In this document: positions 19,710-27,972 of the stretch, in pieces
How the letters are laid out: every line of letters starts with the position of its first letter
How positions within the stretch are numbered: the first letter of the stretch is position 1
NCBI RefSeq assembly: GCF_900113675.1
Contig: NZ_FOQE01000009.1
Span: 1,016-61,479 of the forward strand
Source of the DNA: Pisciglobus halotolerans
GTDB lineage: Bacteria; Bacillota; Bacilli; Lactobacillales; Carnobacteriaceae
Reading direction: 5' to 3'
Length of the DNA stretch: 60,464 nt
Position numbers and translations under genes: made by a program
Notes under the pieces: generated by a model
What the model saw: the letters and a program-made list of their open reading frames with translations, nothing else
Database searches by the model: none
Told to the model about the DNA's origin: nothing

Positions 19710-19995
19710 ATCTAAAGCTTAAGTAAAATCATGCTTGCTGAATCATAAACCAAGCAGTTATTTCCGCTTTTTCTGTCTCTTTGCGTGAAGGGAACCAGGC
19801 AGACTTAAGGAGCCTGTAGTCTCCTTAAGCTTGACCTTAAAGCCTTTGTAGGCATTCGCTTCCGAATGCAACAAAGGTTAATTCGCTCAAGGCCTTCCTT
19901 GGTTCCTATCACGCCGGGACAGCTTCGCTGCAATACTGCATGATTTTGCTCAAAGTGATCTAAAAGCTTGCAGCTACTACTAAAAAAGTAGCAAG
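19710..19995. repeat. Multi-branched structured element between sufU and sufB
   Basis: An outer stem of AGTAAAATCATGC (19722-19734) and GCATGATTTTGCT (19938-19950) encloses a second stem, GCGTGA/TCACGC and GGAACCAGG/CCTTGGTTCC (19783-19799 with 19897-19914). Inside it are two arms: CTTAAGGAG/CTCCTTAAG (19804-19829), and CCTTTGT/ACAAAGG with GCATTCG/CGAATGC (19843-19877), based on CTTGA/TCAAG. Small hairpins CAGCTTCGCTG and GCTACT/AGTAGC (19973-19993) follow. It looks like a folded RNA or a mobile-type intergenic element. No matching known RNA family comes to mind and no ORF is present. Confidence 0.75.
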
Positions 19996-20000
19996 AAACA

Positions 20001-20029
20001 TTGTCAACTATACGTTTTCCCTTTATTCA
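20001..20029 (+). promoter_or_regulatory. Possible separate promoter of sufB
   Basis: TTGTCA (20001-20006), 17 bp, TATTCA (20024-20029), 83 bp before the sufB start and just past the structured element. Confidence 0.45.
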
Positions 20030-20111
20030 GCCGACATTAAATAAAACAGGCAAAAAAACTTGCAATGCATGTAAAAAATTTTTCGTGCAAAATAAAAAAG
20101 GAGGCACAGCG

Positions 20112-21506
20112 ATGTCTGAAGTTCCTCAACTAGAAGATTATAAATTTGGTTTTCATGACGATGTCGAGTCGCTTTATACGACCGGCAAAGGTATTTCTGA
20201 AGATATTATCAAAGAAATTTCAGCTTATAAAAAAGAACCGCAATGGATGTTGGATTACCGTTTGAAAGCCTATCAACATTTTGAACAACGACCGATGCCG
20301 GAATGGGGCGCAAATCTTTCAGAAATCAATTTTGATGAGATCACGTATTACCGCCAGTCCAGCGGCAAGCCGGAACGCAGCTGGGATGAGGTCCCGGAAA
20401 AAATCAAAGAGACGTTTGAACGCATCGGTATTCCAGAAGCTGAACGCAAATATTTAGCCGGTGCCGGCGCCCAATATGAGTCCGAAGTGGTTTACCACAA
20501 TATGAAAAAAGAATATGAAAAGCTAGGTATCGTATTCATGGACACAGATACAGCTCTAAAAGACTATCCGGAACTATTTAAAGAACACTTTGGTACCGTT
20601 GTGCCGCCAACAGACAATAAACTGGCCGCATTGAACGCCGCTGTCTGGTCTGGCGGAACATTTATCTATGTACCGAAAAATGTGAAAGTTGAAGTGCCAT
20701 TACAGATGTATTTCCGTATCAATGACGAAGCAATGGGACAATTTGAACGAACACTGATCATTGTGGATGAAGGTGCCAGTGTCAATTATGTTGAAGGCTG
20801 TACGGCTCCGACTTTTTCCAGCAGCAGTCTGCATGCCGCTACTGTTGAAATCATCGTAAAAAAAGACGCTTATTGCCGCTATACCACGATCCAAAACTGG
20901 TCCGATAATGTGTATAACTTAGTGACCAAACGCGCAACCGTTGCAGCAGGCGGAACGATGGAATGGGTCGACGGCAACTTAGGCGCTAAAACGACTATGA
21001 AATATCCAAGTGTCTATTTGAATGGAAGAGGCGCACGCGGAACGATGCTGTCAGTCGCCATGGCAGGAGAAGGCCAGAACCAGGATACTGGTGCCAAGAT
21101 GATCCACAATGCGCCGAACACATCCAGTTCGATCATTTCCAAATCGATCGCCAAAGACGGCGGCGAAGTCAACTACCGCGGTCAAGTCACTTTCAGCAAA
21201 AAAGCAACCGGCTCTATGTCTCACATCGAATGCGACACAATCATCATGGACGAAAAATCTAAATCAGATACGATTCCATTCAACGAAATCCATAACGGCA
21301 GTGTTTCGCTAGAACACGAAGCCAAAGTTTCAAAGATCTCAGAAGAGCAGCTCTACTACTTGATGAGCCGCGGACTGACCGAACAAGAAGCCACCGAAAT
21401 GATCGTTATGGGCTTTGTCGAACCTTTTTCAAAAGAACTCCCCATGGAATACGCTGTAGAATTAAACCGCCTGATTGCTTACGAGATGGAAGGATCAGTG
21501 GGGTAG
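20112..21506 (+). CDS. sufB: Fe-S assembly protein SufB
   Basis: A 464-residue scaffold protein of the SufBCD complex. Typical SufB features: [17 protein letters not shown], the cysteine-containing [27 protein letters not shown] and [18 protein letters not shown]. The start is the ATG at 20112 with AAAGGAGGCACAGC ahead; an in-frame ATG at 20001 falls on the possible promoter and lacks a binding site. It is last in the suf order CDSU-B, but 445 bp downstream of sufU. Confidence 0.96.
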   Translation: MSEVPQLEDYKFGFHDDVESLYTTGKGISEDIIKEISAYKKEPQWMLDYRLKAYQHFEQRPMPEWGANLSEINFDEITYYRQSSGKPERSWDEVPEKIKETFERIGIPEAERKYLAGAGAQYESEVVYHNMKKEYEKLGIVFMDTDTALKDYPELFKEHFGTVVPPTDNKLAALNAAVWSGGTFIYVPKNVKVEVPLQMYFRINDEAMGQFERTLIIVDEGASVNYVEGCTAPTFSSSSLHAATVEIIVKKDAYCRYTTIQNWSDNVYNLVTKRATVAAGGTMEWVDGNLGAKTTMKYPSVYLNGRGARGTMLSVAMAGEGQNQDTGAKMIHNAPNTSSSIISKSIAKDGGEVNYRGQVTFSKKATGSMSHIECDTIIMDEKSKSDTIPFNEIHNGSVSLEHEAKVSKISEEQLYYLMSRGLTEQEATEMIVMGFVEPFSKELPMEYAVELNRLIAYEMEGSVG

Positions 21507-21516
21507 GAGGAATAGT

Positions 21517-21568
21517 AAGGCTAGGGGTGCTATTATAAAGCCTTTCCTAGCCTTTTCTATTTTTTTAA
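21517..21568 (+). terminator. Terminator of the suf operon
   Basis: AAGGCTAGG (21517-21525) pairs with CCTAGCCTT (21546-21554), followed by TTTCTATTTTTTT. Confidence 0.8.
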
Positions 21569-21651
21569 AGAGTTATCTGAAAACTTATGTATCTATTTTT
21601 CAGAAAGTCAAATATTTAATTAATTGGTTCCTAAACTTTTCAACTTATTTA

Positions 21652-21697
21652 AAAATGATATGATTGTAAGTTTTCCAAACTAGTTTCATATCATTTT
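21652..21697. promoter_or_regulatory. 12-bp perfect inverted repeat upstream of the small RNA
   Basis: AAAATGATATGA (21652-21663) and TCATATCATTTT (21686-21697) match perfectly around a 22-nt loop that itself holds AGTTT/AAACT. It could be an operator or an AT-rich terminator. A shorter inverted repeat (TCTGAAAA/TTTTCAGA) lies at 21576-21604. Confidence 0.55.
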
Positions 21698-21799
21698 AAC
21701 TAGGGAAATTTTCGACGGAATGCTGCAATAGTGTTATACCATTTTTACCAGAACTTGCCACGCGAGGGAGACCAGCGGACCACGGCAAGTCTTTTTTTG
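21698..21799 (+). ncRNA. Putative structured small RNA upstream of the Abi gene (abiF-RNA-like)
   Basis: The segment directly before the Abi gene ends in a strong intrinsic terminator: ACTTGCC (21753-21759) pairs with GGCAAGT (21784-21790), followed by CTTTTTTTG, with a GC-rich internal loop (CGCGAGGGAGACCAGCGGAC) that is unlike its AT-rich surroundings. The Abi ATG lies 21 bp after the T-run. Conserved structured RNAs upstream of AbiF/Abi_2 genes (the abiF RNA motif) are known in Firmicutes, so position and shape fit. The 5-prime end is a guess; I cannot test the match to the published consensus here. Confidence 0.55.
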
Positions 21800-21819
21800 T
21801 ATATAGAGGTGAAAATACA

Positions 21820-22838
21820 ATGTTCCTGTTTAATCAGTTAGCTGACATTGAAAATAGCATAAAGCAACGTCGAGAGAGGGAAAGTATTGATTTTACTTAT
21901 TTCAAAAAAAGCGCAGATGTTGGCGAAAGAATGAAAGAACCTAAAGAAGGATATGAGTTTATTGAGATCCTTCAAAAAGAAGATTATGGACATAAGGTTT
22001 TATTTTCTTCTAAAGAGAAAGAAAAAGCTCTTGTCTTCTTTCAATACACGAATTATTACAGATTTTCAATTTTCCAAGACTAATCATGGAAGATGATAAA
22101 AGAACTTTTTCAAATGTTTTGTATTTATATAACATGGATAAATATATAAGAAAACAGCTAAGTTACTTCTCAGGAATTTTAGAAGAATGGATAAAAACAT
22201 CTTTTGCAAATGCAGTCAGTAATAATTATTATTCTGATGAATACCAACCAGCTGAATTTTATCTCGATTTAAACATCTATAATAAGAAAAGACTTGGCGA
22301 AGAAACTTTAACTAGCTTTGCTGAAACTGTTATCCGAAGTAAGGAAACGTTTATTAAACATCATCATAAAGAAAAAAATGGCTGCATTCCTATATGGGCT
22401 TTAATAGAGGAATTAACATTTGGACAGGTAGATACATTTATTTCACAATTGAAACCTGAGTATAAAAATATGTGGATCGATAAGACTTTTGGTAAGCAGT
22501 ATAGAAGATTTGTCATAAGTTGGATAGGTATGTCCAGATATATCAGAAATATGTCAGCACATTACGCGAGATTTTATGGCAAAAGATTTGTTGTTTTTCC
22601 ATCTTTGCCGAAAGAAGATTTAAAGCAATACAATATAAAAAATTCAAAGAAAGATAATCTATTTGTCATGCTATTTACAGAGAAAAAGCTATTCTCTTTT
22701 ATTCCAGATCGAGCTATCCAAGAAGAATGGAATCTATTTATAGATGAACTAGCTGAAATGGCTGAGGGCAGCGACGGACTATTCAATGATGAAGAAAATG
22801 GTTTTTCAGATAATTGGCAAGCTGCTTTGAAAATTTAA
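21820..22838 (+). pseudogene. Abi family (Abi_2/AbiF-like, HEPN) protein, split by a frameshift
   Basis: Two frames form one Abi_2-type protein. The first (21820-22083, 87 residues) ends FFQYTNYYRFSIFQD, the family NYYR motif; the second (22086-22838, 250 residues) continues with RTFSNVLYLYNMDKYIR and holds the HEPN RNase motif RNMSAH (Arg154, His159 of the second part). The frames join at the TTTT run at 22070-22073: one base appears to be missing, and reading back one base restores the family pattern. GC content is clearly lower than in suf or gabD, suggesting acquisition. Members are abortive-infection or toxin proteins acting on RNA. It may be inactive, phase-variable, expressed by -1 frameshifting, or an assembly error. 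Confidence 0.8.
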
Positions 22839-23023
22839 AAACACACATTTATGTAACGGTTTTTCATCTATTTCCCAATCAAAAAGTTATCTATTTATAA
22901 AAACAGATAGCAATATGTACTTCTAAAGCATTAGCTTTTCCAGCGGAAAATGTTGGATTAAATTTATGAATATTTACAAAATTAATTTTTAGCTGAAAGG
23001 GTCAGTAGTTAATGAGTAGCTCC

Positions 23024-23061
23024 AAGCTAAGAATATTGATCTTCAATGTTCTTAGCTTTTT
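23024..23061 (+). terminator. Terminator downstream of the Abi locus
   Basis: AAGCTAAGAA (23024-23033) and TTCTTAGCTT (23049-23058) form a perfect stem, then TTTT. It lies 186 bp past the Abi stop; nothing else is visible in between. Confidence 0.8.
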
Positions 23062-23531
23062 CTGTATGCAAAAATATTTTTTATCTAAGTTGTTCCATTT
23101 TGTAGGCACGGCAGCTGTAAATAGCGAAGCACAAATTTTATACTTTTGGAAAGCGTTTTATTTTAAGTGATGGAAAGTTAGTGTTACAGTGAAGAAGGAT
23201 GGAAAAATAGAGATAAGAGGTCTGTCGATTGTCAACTGGTGCTGTTTTTGTGATATGAAAGAAGTAGAGTATGGTCGTTTTTTACAGCATATCAGCTGAT
23301 ACTTGAATGAGCAGGCCGTAGTCTCAAATTGATGTTGGAGGGCAGGTAGATGGATGATCAACTACTTAGATTTGTAACGTAAACACACATACAGTCAGAT
23401 TACATTTGGTTTCAAGAAAGATTACGTTTGTCAGTATGAGGGTTTGTCAAATTGGAATTATACGATGTATCAAGCAGCTTGCGTGTCAGGTTGTGCATCA
23501 TTGAAAGCTAAAACTTGAGGAGGTTTTCTGA
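23062..23531 (+). promoter_or_regulatory. Long untranslated region before the semialdehyde dehydrogenase gene
   Basis: No gene is seen in these 470 bases. There is a weak cre-like site (GGAAAGCGTTTTAT, 23148-23161, 11 of 14) and a direct repeat AGATTACATTTG (23397-23408) / AGATTACGTTTG (23419-23430), start to start 22 bp, two helical turns apart, as expected for an activator site. No confident promoter was found. Confidence 0.35.
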
Positions 23532-24956
23532 ATGGCTTATCAAACAATCAATCCATATACAAATGAAACGGTAAAAGAATATCCAGAAGCTACAGATCAA
23601 CAGTTAGAAGAGGCTTTACAAAACGGACATGAGTTATACCACACGTTTAAAACACAAGACATCAAAGAACGTGCAGAGCAATTGCGTCAAATAGCGGCAA
23701 ATATACGCGAACGGTCAACGGAATTAGCTCGTACTTGTACGATCGAAATGGGAAAACTATTAGCCGAAGCAGAAGGTGAAGTGGAGTTGTGTGCCGTTAT
23801 TGCTGATTGGTATGCGGACAACGCAGAAGAACTGCTGAAACCGGAAGAAATTGAAACAGGCGCAAACGGCAAGGCGGAAGTTCATTATCAATCTACCGGT
23901 GTTATCATGATGGTCGAACCGTGGAATTTCCCATACTACCAAATCATGCGTGTGTTTGCACCAAACTTTATGGTGGGCAATCCAATGATCTTGAAACATG
24001 CCTCAAATACACCTTCAACTGCCCAATTAATGGCCGATGTTATTTCAGAAGCGGGTGCGCCTAAAGGTTCGTTGACGAATTTATTTTTAAATTATGATCA
24101 AGTGTCCAAAGCCATTGCTGATCCTCGGGTACAAGGGGTAGCTTTGACAGGTTCTGAACGCAGCGGCTCAACCGTTGCAAAAACGGCAGGCGAACATTTG
24201 AAAAAATCAACACTGGAACTTGGCGGTATGGATCCGTTTATTGTCCTAGACGGTGCGAATATGGATGAAGTCGCCGATATTGCTTGGCGTTCGCGTCTTT
24301 ACAATTGCGGACAAGAATGTACGTCATCTAAACGTTTTATTGTGATGGAAAACATGTACGATGAATTCGTGGAACGGTTGAAAGACAATTTCAGTAAAGT
24401 AAAACCAGGTGATCCATTAGACGAAGCTACGACTTTAGCACCTATGAATACCAAAAAAGCCAAAGAAAAATTGCAAGAACAAGTAGATGAAGCGATCAAA
24501 GCCGGTGCCCATGTCGTTTATGGAAATGAACCGATCGATTTGCCTGGGCAATTCTTTATGCCAACGATTTTAACGGATGTGGATCGTGACAACCCTGCAC
24601 ATACGACAGAATTGTTTGGACCAGTCGCAGTGGTGTATAAAGTCTCAACCGAAGAGGAAGCCATCAAACTGGCAAATGATTCCTCCTATGGACTAGGCGG
24701 TACCGTGTTTGCCGGCGACAGCGAGCATGGAGCAGAAGTAGCGGAGAAAATTGAAACAGGAATGGTCTTTGTGAACAACATCCGCTATTCATTACCTGAA
24801 TTACCGTTTGGCGGTGTGAAACGTTCTGGCTATGGCAGAGAACTGAGCAAATTGGGACAAATGGCTTTTGTTAACGAAAAATTGATTATGAAAGCAGACA
24901 AGCCAGATATGGACAATCTTGCTGGCGGATTGGTTTCTCCAGTAGACTTAGGATAA
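23532..24956 (+). CDS. gabD: Succinate-semialdehyde dehydrogenase-type aldehyde dehydrogenase
   Basis: A 474-residue NAD(P)-dependent aldehyde dehydrogenase. The catalytic Cys is in NCGQECTSSKRF (near 258), the general-base Glu in LELGGMDPFIV (near 231), and the cofactor region is VALTGSERSGSTVAK. The sequence is closest in style to succinate-semialdehyde dehydrogenases. GAGGAGG lies ahead of the ATG. It stands alone between terminators, without GABA transaminase or decarboxylase genes, so the substrate is inferred only from the family. Confidence 0.82.
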   Translation: MAYQTINPYTNETVKEYPEATDQQLEEALQNGHELYHTFKTQDIKERAEQLRQIAANIRERSTELARTCTIEMGKLLAEAEGEVELCAVIADWYADNAEELLKPEEIETGANGKAEVHYQSTGVIMMVEPWNFPYYQIMRVFAPNFMVGNPMILKHASNTPSTAQLMADVISEAGAPKGSLTNLFLNYDQVSKAIADPRVQGVALTGSERSGSTVAKTAGEHLKKSTLELGGMDPFIVLDGANMDEVADIAWRSRLYNCGQECTSSKRFIVMENMYDEFVERLKDNFSKVKPGDPLDEATTLAPMNTKKAKEKLQEQVDEAIKAGAHVVYGNEPIDLPGQFFMPTILTDVDRDNPAHTTELFGPVAVVYKVSTEEEAIKLANDSSYGLGGTVFAGDSEHGAEVAEKIETGMVFVNNIRYSLPELPFGGVKRSGYGRELSKLGQMAFVNEKLIMKADKPDMDNLAGGLVSPVDLG

Positions 24957-25016
24957 AAACATTTCCGGCGAAATAAACTGATGCTGCATATGCAACATAA
25001 GCGAAAGTAGCAAAAG

Positions 25017-25062
25017 AGAGTTCTTCCAGCCTAAAAAGTTGGAAGGCTCTTTTTCTTTTTTG
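25017..25062 (+). terminator. Terminator after the aldehyde dehydrogenase gene
   Basis: AGAGTTCTTCCA (25017-25028) pairs with TGGAAGGCTCT (25040-25050) with one bulge, then TTTTCTTTTTT. Confidence 0.8.
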
Positions 25063-25127
25063 GTAAACTGATGATAAGAACATGCTACATATGGAAACAA
25101 AATATGAAAATAGAGGAAGTCGATAGG

Positions 25128-25898
25128 ATGCAAAATCATCGAATCTTTCAAGAGTTAGGAGCACGAAAATTGATGGAAGAACAATTAGTTCGCTCATTAA
25201 AAGAAGGGCTGCCGCCGTTTGTGACTTTAACAGCATATAATCTTTCAAGAGCCGGCATCAGCTTTTACGGACTATTGGCCCGAAGACAGGAAAATAAGCC
25301 AACAAACTGGCTGACCATCAGATTAGCGGATCATCCTTTATGGCTCCTAGAAGCCCAACAAGTATCGATCGAATTCGGCAACCCCGCTGATCTTTTAGGG
25401 ATAACCGCTAAAGTACAGCAATTTTTTCAAGATCCCCAAGCAGAAGATGACTTTTATGATTTGCTCCCACTAGAAATAGCGGTTCTGCAATTCCTAGATG
25501 AATGTCAAAAACAAGGCTTGATATGGGCTGTTCGTCTGCCTGAGGCTATTTTTGCAGGCCACAAAAAGTTTCCGCTTGATTTGAAAAATGATTTCATGAA
25601 AGCTGATTTGTTTTTAGGCGACCGAAACAACTTAAACAACTTCTTGTTGCCGGTAGAAGCAAAATCTTTCCAAGCAGCATTAGCCGTGTTATTTGGCAAA
25701 AACCTGCTTTTTTCTCAATTCTCAAGAGGCCGTTTGTTAAGATTACTGCCAACGAACCAATGGATCCAACCGATTATTAAGCAAAGAACAACTGGCGACC
25801 ATGGATGGGAAAAGCAGTTGACAGACCAATACGGCGAGCAGCTGATCGCAGCATATGAAAAAGCAAAACAGGGCCGTGATTCTAATTTTCTTCTATAA
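25128..25898 (+). CDS. Uncharacterised soluble protein
   Basis: I do not recognise this 256-residue protein. It has no signal peptide or membrane helix, is rich in Leu, Gln and Phe, and shows no nucleotide-binding or metal motif. The middle (DLLPLEIAVLQFLDECQKQG) looks helical. The start is the ATG at 25128 with GAGGAAG upstream; an in-frame ATG at 25071 lies next to the preceding terminator and has no binding site. Base composition is like its neighbours. It precedes an acetyltransferase gene by 116 bp. Confidence 0.7.
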   Translation: MQNHRIFQELGARKLMEEQLVRSLKEGLPPFVTLTAYNLSRAGISFYGLLARRQENKPTNWLTIRLADHPLWLLEAQQVSIEFGNPADLLGITAKVQQFFQDPQAEDDFYDLLPLEIAVLQFLDECQKQGLIWAVRLPEAIFAGHKKFPLDLKNDFMKADLFLGDRNNLNNFLLPVEAKSFQAALAVLFGKNLLFSQFSRGRLLRLLPTNQWIQPIIKQRTTGDHGWEKQLTDQYGEQLIAAYEKAKQGRDSNFLL

Positions 25899-26014
25899 TT
25901 AAGAAAAGGAAGGTATTTGTGAAATCAAACGGTAGAGAAAAGTGATACAATACATGTATTGAAAGATATTATTAGACCAACTTGATGATTTTTTTGAAAG
26001 GAAAGACCACTTGT

Positions 26015-26461
26015 ATGCCTGAAATTCATTTTAAAGATATTGATGCTGCAAATAATCAAGAAGTAAGGAATTTAACATTAAAAGCAGGACAAGAGACGTT
26101 TATTGAAACCGTGGATGACTGTTTGGAAGAAGCAAGTCACAGCTCCGAATGGCACCCAGTAGGCATTTATTATGGCGAGGCGTTAGTCGGCTTTGCGATG
26201 TATGGCTGTTTCGGTCCTCAGAAAGAAACCTGGATCGATCGGATCATGATCGATAAAAAATACCAAGACAAAGGGTTAGGAAAAGCTGCACTGATCAAGC
26301 TTATTGATGTTGTGTCAAAAGAATACGACGTTGATGTTCTCTATCTCAGTATCATCGAAGGGAATAAGAAAGCTTATCATTTATATAAAAGCCTTGGCTT
26401 TGAGTATACAAACGAAAGAGACCCAAACGGAGAATTCATCTTTAAATATGTCGTTCGATAA
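26015..26461 (+). CDS. GNAT acetyltransferase, BltD-like (polyamine type)
   Basis: A 148-residue GNAT N-acetyltransferase. The acetyl-CoA loop is YQDKGLGKAAL (Q/RxxGxG/A, near 87-97); the flanking pattern PVGIYYGEALVGFAMYG, WIDRIMID and NKKAYHLYKSLGF closely follows the spermine/spermidine acetyltransferase BltD of Bacillus. Acetylation of polyamines is therefore likely. I chose the ATG at 26015, with AAAGGAAAG upstream, over the in-frame ATG at 25982. It converges on the transporter gene over a shared terminator. Confidence 0.8.
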   Translation: MPEIHFKDIDAANNQEVRNLTLKAGQETFIETVDDCLEEASHSSEWHPVGIYYGEALVGFAMYGCFGPQKETWIDRIMIDKKYQDKGLGKAALIKLIDVVSKEYDVDVLYLSIIEGNKKAYHLYKSLGFEYTNERDPNGEFIFKYVVR

Positions 26462-26513
26462 ATAATAGAAACAACAGTGTATCAAAATATCTAAAAAAGT
26501 TTAGTAGTGATAA

Positions 26514-26552
26514 AAAAGCTCTCAACATTGAACTTCGATGTTGAGAGCTTTT
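26514..26552. terminator. Bidirectional terminator
   Basis: AAAAGCTCTCAACAT (26514-26528) is perfectly complementary to ATGTTGAGAGCTTTT (26538-26552). It serves the convergent acetyltransferase and transporter genes. Confidence 0.92.
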
Positions 26553-26573
26553 GCATATTCTAAGATAAAGTTG

Positions 26574-27767
26574 TTAACCGGCTACGTTGATCAAAATCGG
26601 TGCCAGGAAGCCGGCTAAGATAACGGAACCGATAGAGACGGTGACAAAGCCGCCAACCAGCATCTTTGAAGTCACTGACTCTAAAAAGAGTTCGCGTTCT
26701 TCTTTGTCGGAAAAGCTGCTATTTGCTACTTCGCTGGGCAAAATGGCTGTACCAGGAAATCCAAAGAGCGCTGTAATCCCTAGTGCAATACTCATCCAAG
26801 GTGTGATCTTTAAAATGCGGCCTGCGATCAGAGAAAAGATGACGTTTCCGATTGTTCCGACGATGATCGTGGTAGCCAATGCTGGCAAAATTTCCACAAA
26901 CACATCAAAGGTGGCAGAAGATAAATTTGCTAGAACAACAACGATCAAAGCAGGCATTGCAAGGCCGTACGAATTGGCTTTTACTAGAATATTCTTCTCT
27001 AAAAATCCCAGTTCGCTGAATAAAACGCCCATCAATAAAGACATAATATTTGCATCGATCAATTGAAAACCTAGTAAGGAAGTCAGACCTTTGGAAATAA
27101 AAGAAGACAACAAAACGACCAAAGCAACTTTTGCTAAATAGACATTGGAAGAACGATATTTTTCAGGAAATGGAGGAAATACGGTCCATTTTGATACCTC
27201 TTCTTCTTGTATTTCTTGTTGAACTTCCTGTTGTTGATATTTTTGTTTAAAAGAAGCGACTTCCTTTTTTAATGCCCAGCTGGCAATAGGATAACCGGCA
27301 AAGCCTTGGACAATGACTAATAAAGAAGCTAACAAGGCTAGATCGCTCCGTCCAATCGTATTAGCCACTTCGGACATTTGAATAGCCGCGATCACTCCCC
27401 CGAATAAAGGCGGTGCTCCAACAAGCGCTGTTTCCAGACCAATGAAAGGAGCAGCAATCAACAAGAGTGCAGCTGTGATCCCAATGATAGCGGCTGTACA
27501 AATGAGGACTGTTTTCCATTGTTGCAGGAGTTGTTTGATATTCAACATCGTACCCATATGTACCAATAGAAAACCGATCATGACGGTTCCTATTTGCAAA
27601 AGTGCAGAATCTTGAAAAATGGTCGTAGGCAGCCCTGACCAGAAAGCGAATAAGAAAAAAACGGAAGCGGTAAATAACATGGAGACAATACTTTTGGTTC
27701 GAACGGCAATGAAATCGCCCAGAGCATAGACGCAAAGAATAATGGTAATAGCGGCAAGACTGTTCAT
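26574..27767 (-). CDS. Polytopic membrane transporter, family not assigned
   Basis: A 397-residue protein with about ten or more hydrophobic helices in two halves joined by a charged loop rich in Gln and Glu (about residues 190-215, KYQQQEVQQEIQEEE). The topology recalls Na+/glutamate-type or 2-keto-3-deoxygluconate-type carriers, but I cannot fix the family. The start is the ATG at 27765-27767 behind AGAGGT, rather than the far upstream ATG at 27827, which lies within the promoter. It is divergent from an M20 amidohydrolase gene; the pair may import and hydrolyse one N-acyl amino acid or related amide (inference). Confidence 0.75.
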   Translation of the reverse strand: MNSLAAITIILCVYALGDFIAVRTKSIVSMLFTASVFFLFAFWSGLPTTIFQDSALLQIGTVMIGFLLVHMGTMLNIKQLLQQWKTVLICTAAIIGITAALLLIAAPFIGLETALVGAPPLFGGVIAAIQMSEVANTIGRSDLALLASLLVIVQGFAGYPIASWALKKEVASFKQKYQQQEVQQEIQEEEVSKWTVFPPFPEKYRSSNVYLAKVALVVLLSSFISKGLTSLLGFQLIDANIMSLLMGVLFSELGFLEKNILVKANSYGLAMPALIVVVLANLSSATFDVFVEILPALATTIIVGTIGNVIFSLIAGRILKITPWMSIALGITALFGFPGTAILPSEVANSSFSDKEERELFLESVTSKMLVGGFVTVSIGSVILAGFLAPILINVAG

Positions 27768-27798
27768 ACAAGACCTCTTTTCTGTAAGTGATTTATCC

Positions 27799-27933
27799 AT
27801 AATAGAATAATGAGTGATCTTTGTCAATTCTAATGAAAAGAAAATTCGTTAGCATAAACCGTGTTATACAGGTGTATAAGATTAAAAATAAATGAAAGTT
27901 GTAGTTGACAAAGGGAAAAGGACTCGTTATAGT
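27799..27933. promoter_or_regulatory. Divergent promoter region with central palindrome
   Basis: Minus strand: TTGACA (27822-27827), 17 bp, TATTAT (27799-27804) for the transporter. Plus strand: TTGACA (27905-27910), 17 bp, TATAGT (27928-27933) for the amidohydrolase. Between them is a perfect palindrome TTATACAGGTGTATAA (27864-27879), a likely operator shared by both genes. The plus-strand promoter also rules out the early ATG at 27892. Confidence 0.85.
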
Positions 27934-27972
27934 GAATCTACAAAAAACAGCAGAGAAAGAGGGAGACGCAAT

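Noticed and set aside
20001-20111. Longer SufB with a Cys-containing N-terminal extension (CNACKKFF)
   Set aside because: No ribosome binding site precedes the upstream ATG, the extension is not part of SufB, and the ATG at 20112 has a strong AAAGGAGG-type site.
27892-27972. Longer N-terminus for the M20 amidohydrolase
   Set aside because: The upstream ATG lies before the TTGACA/TATAGT promoter of the gene itself, so it cannot be on that transcript.
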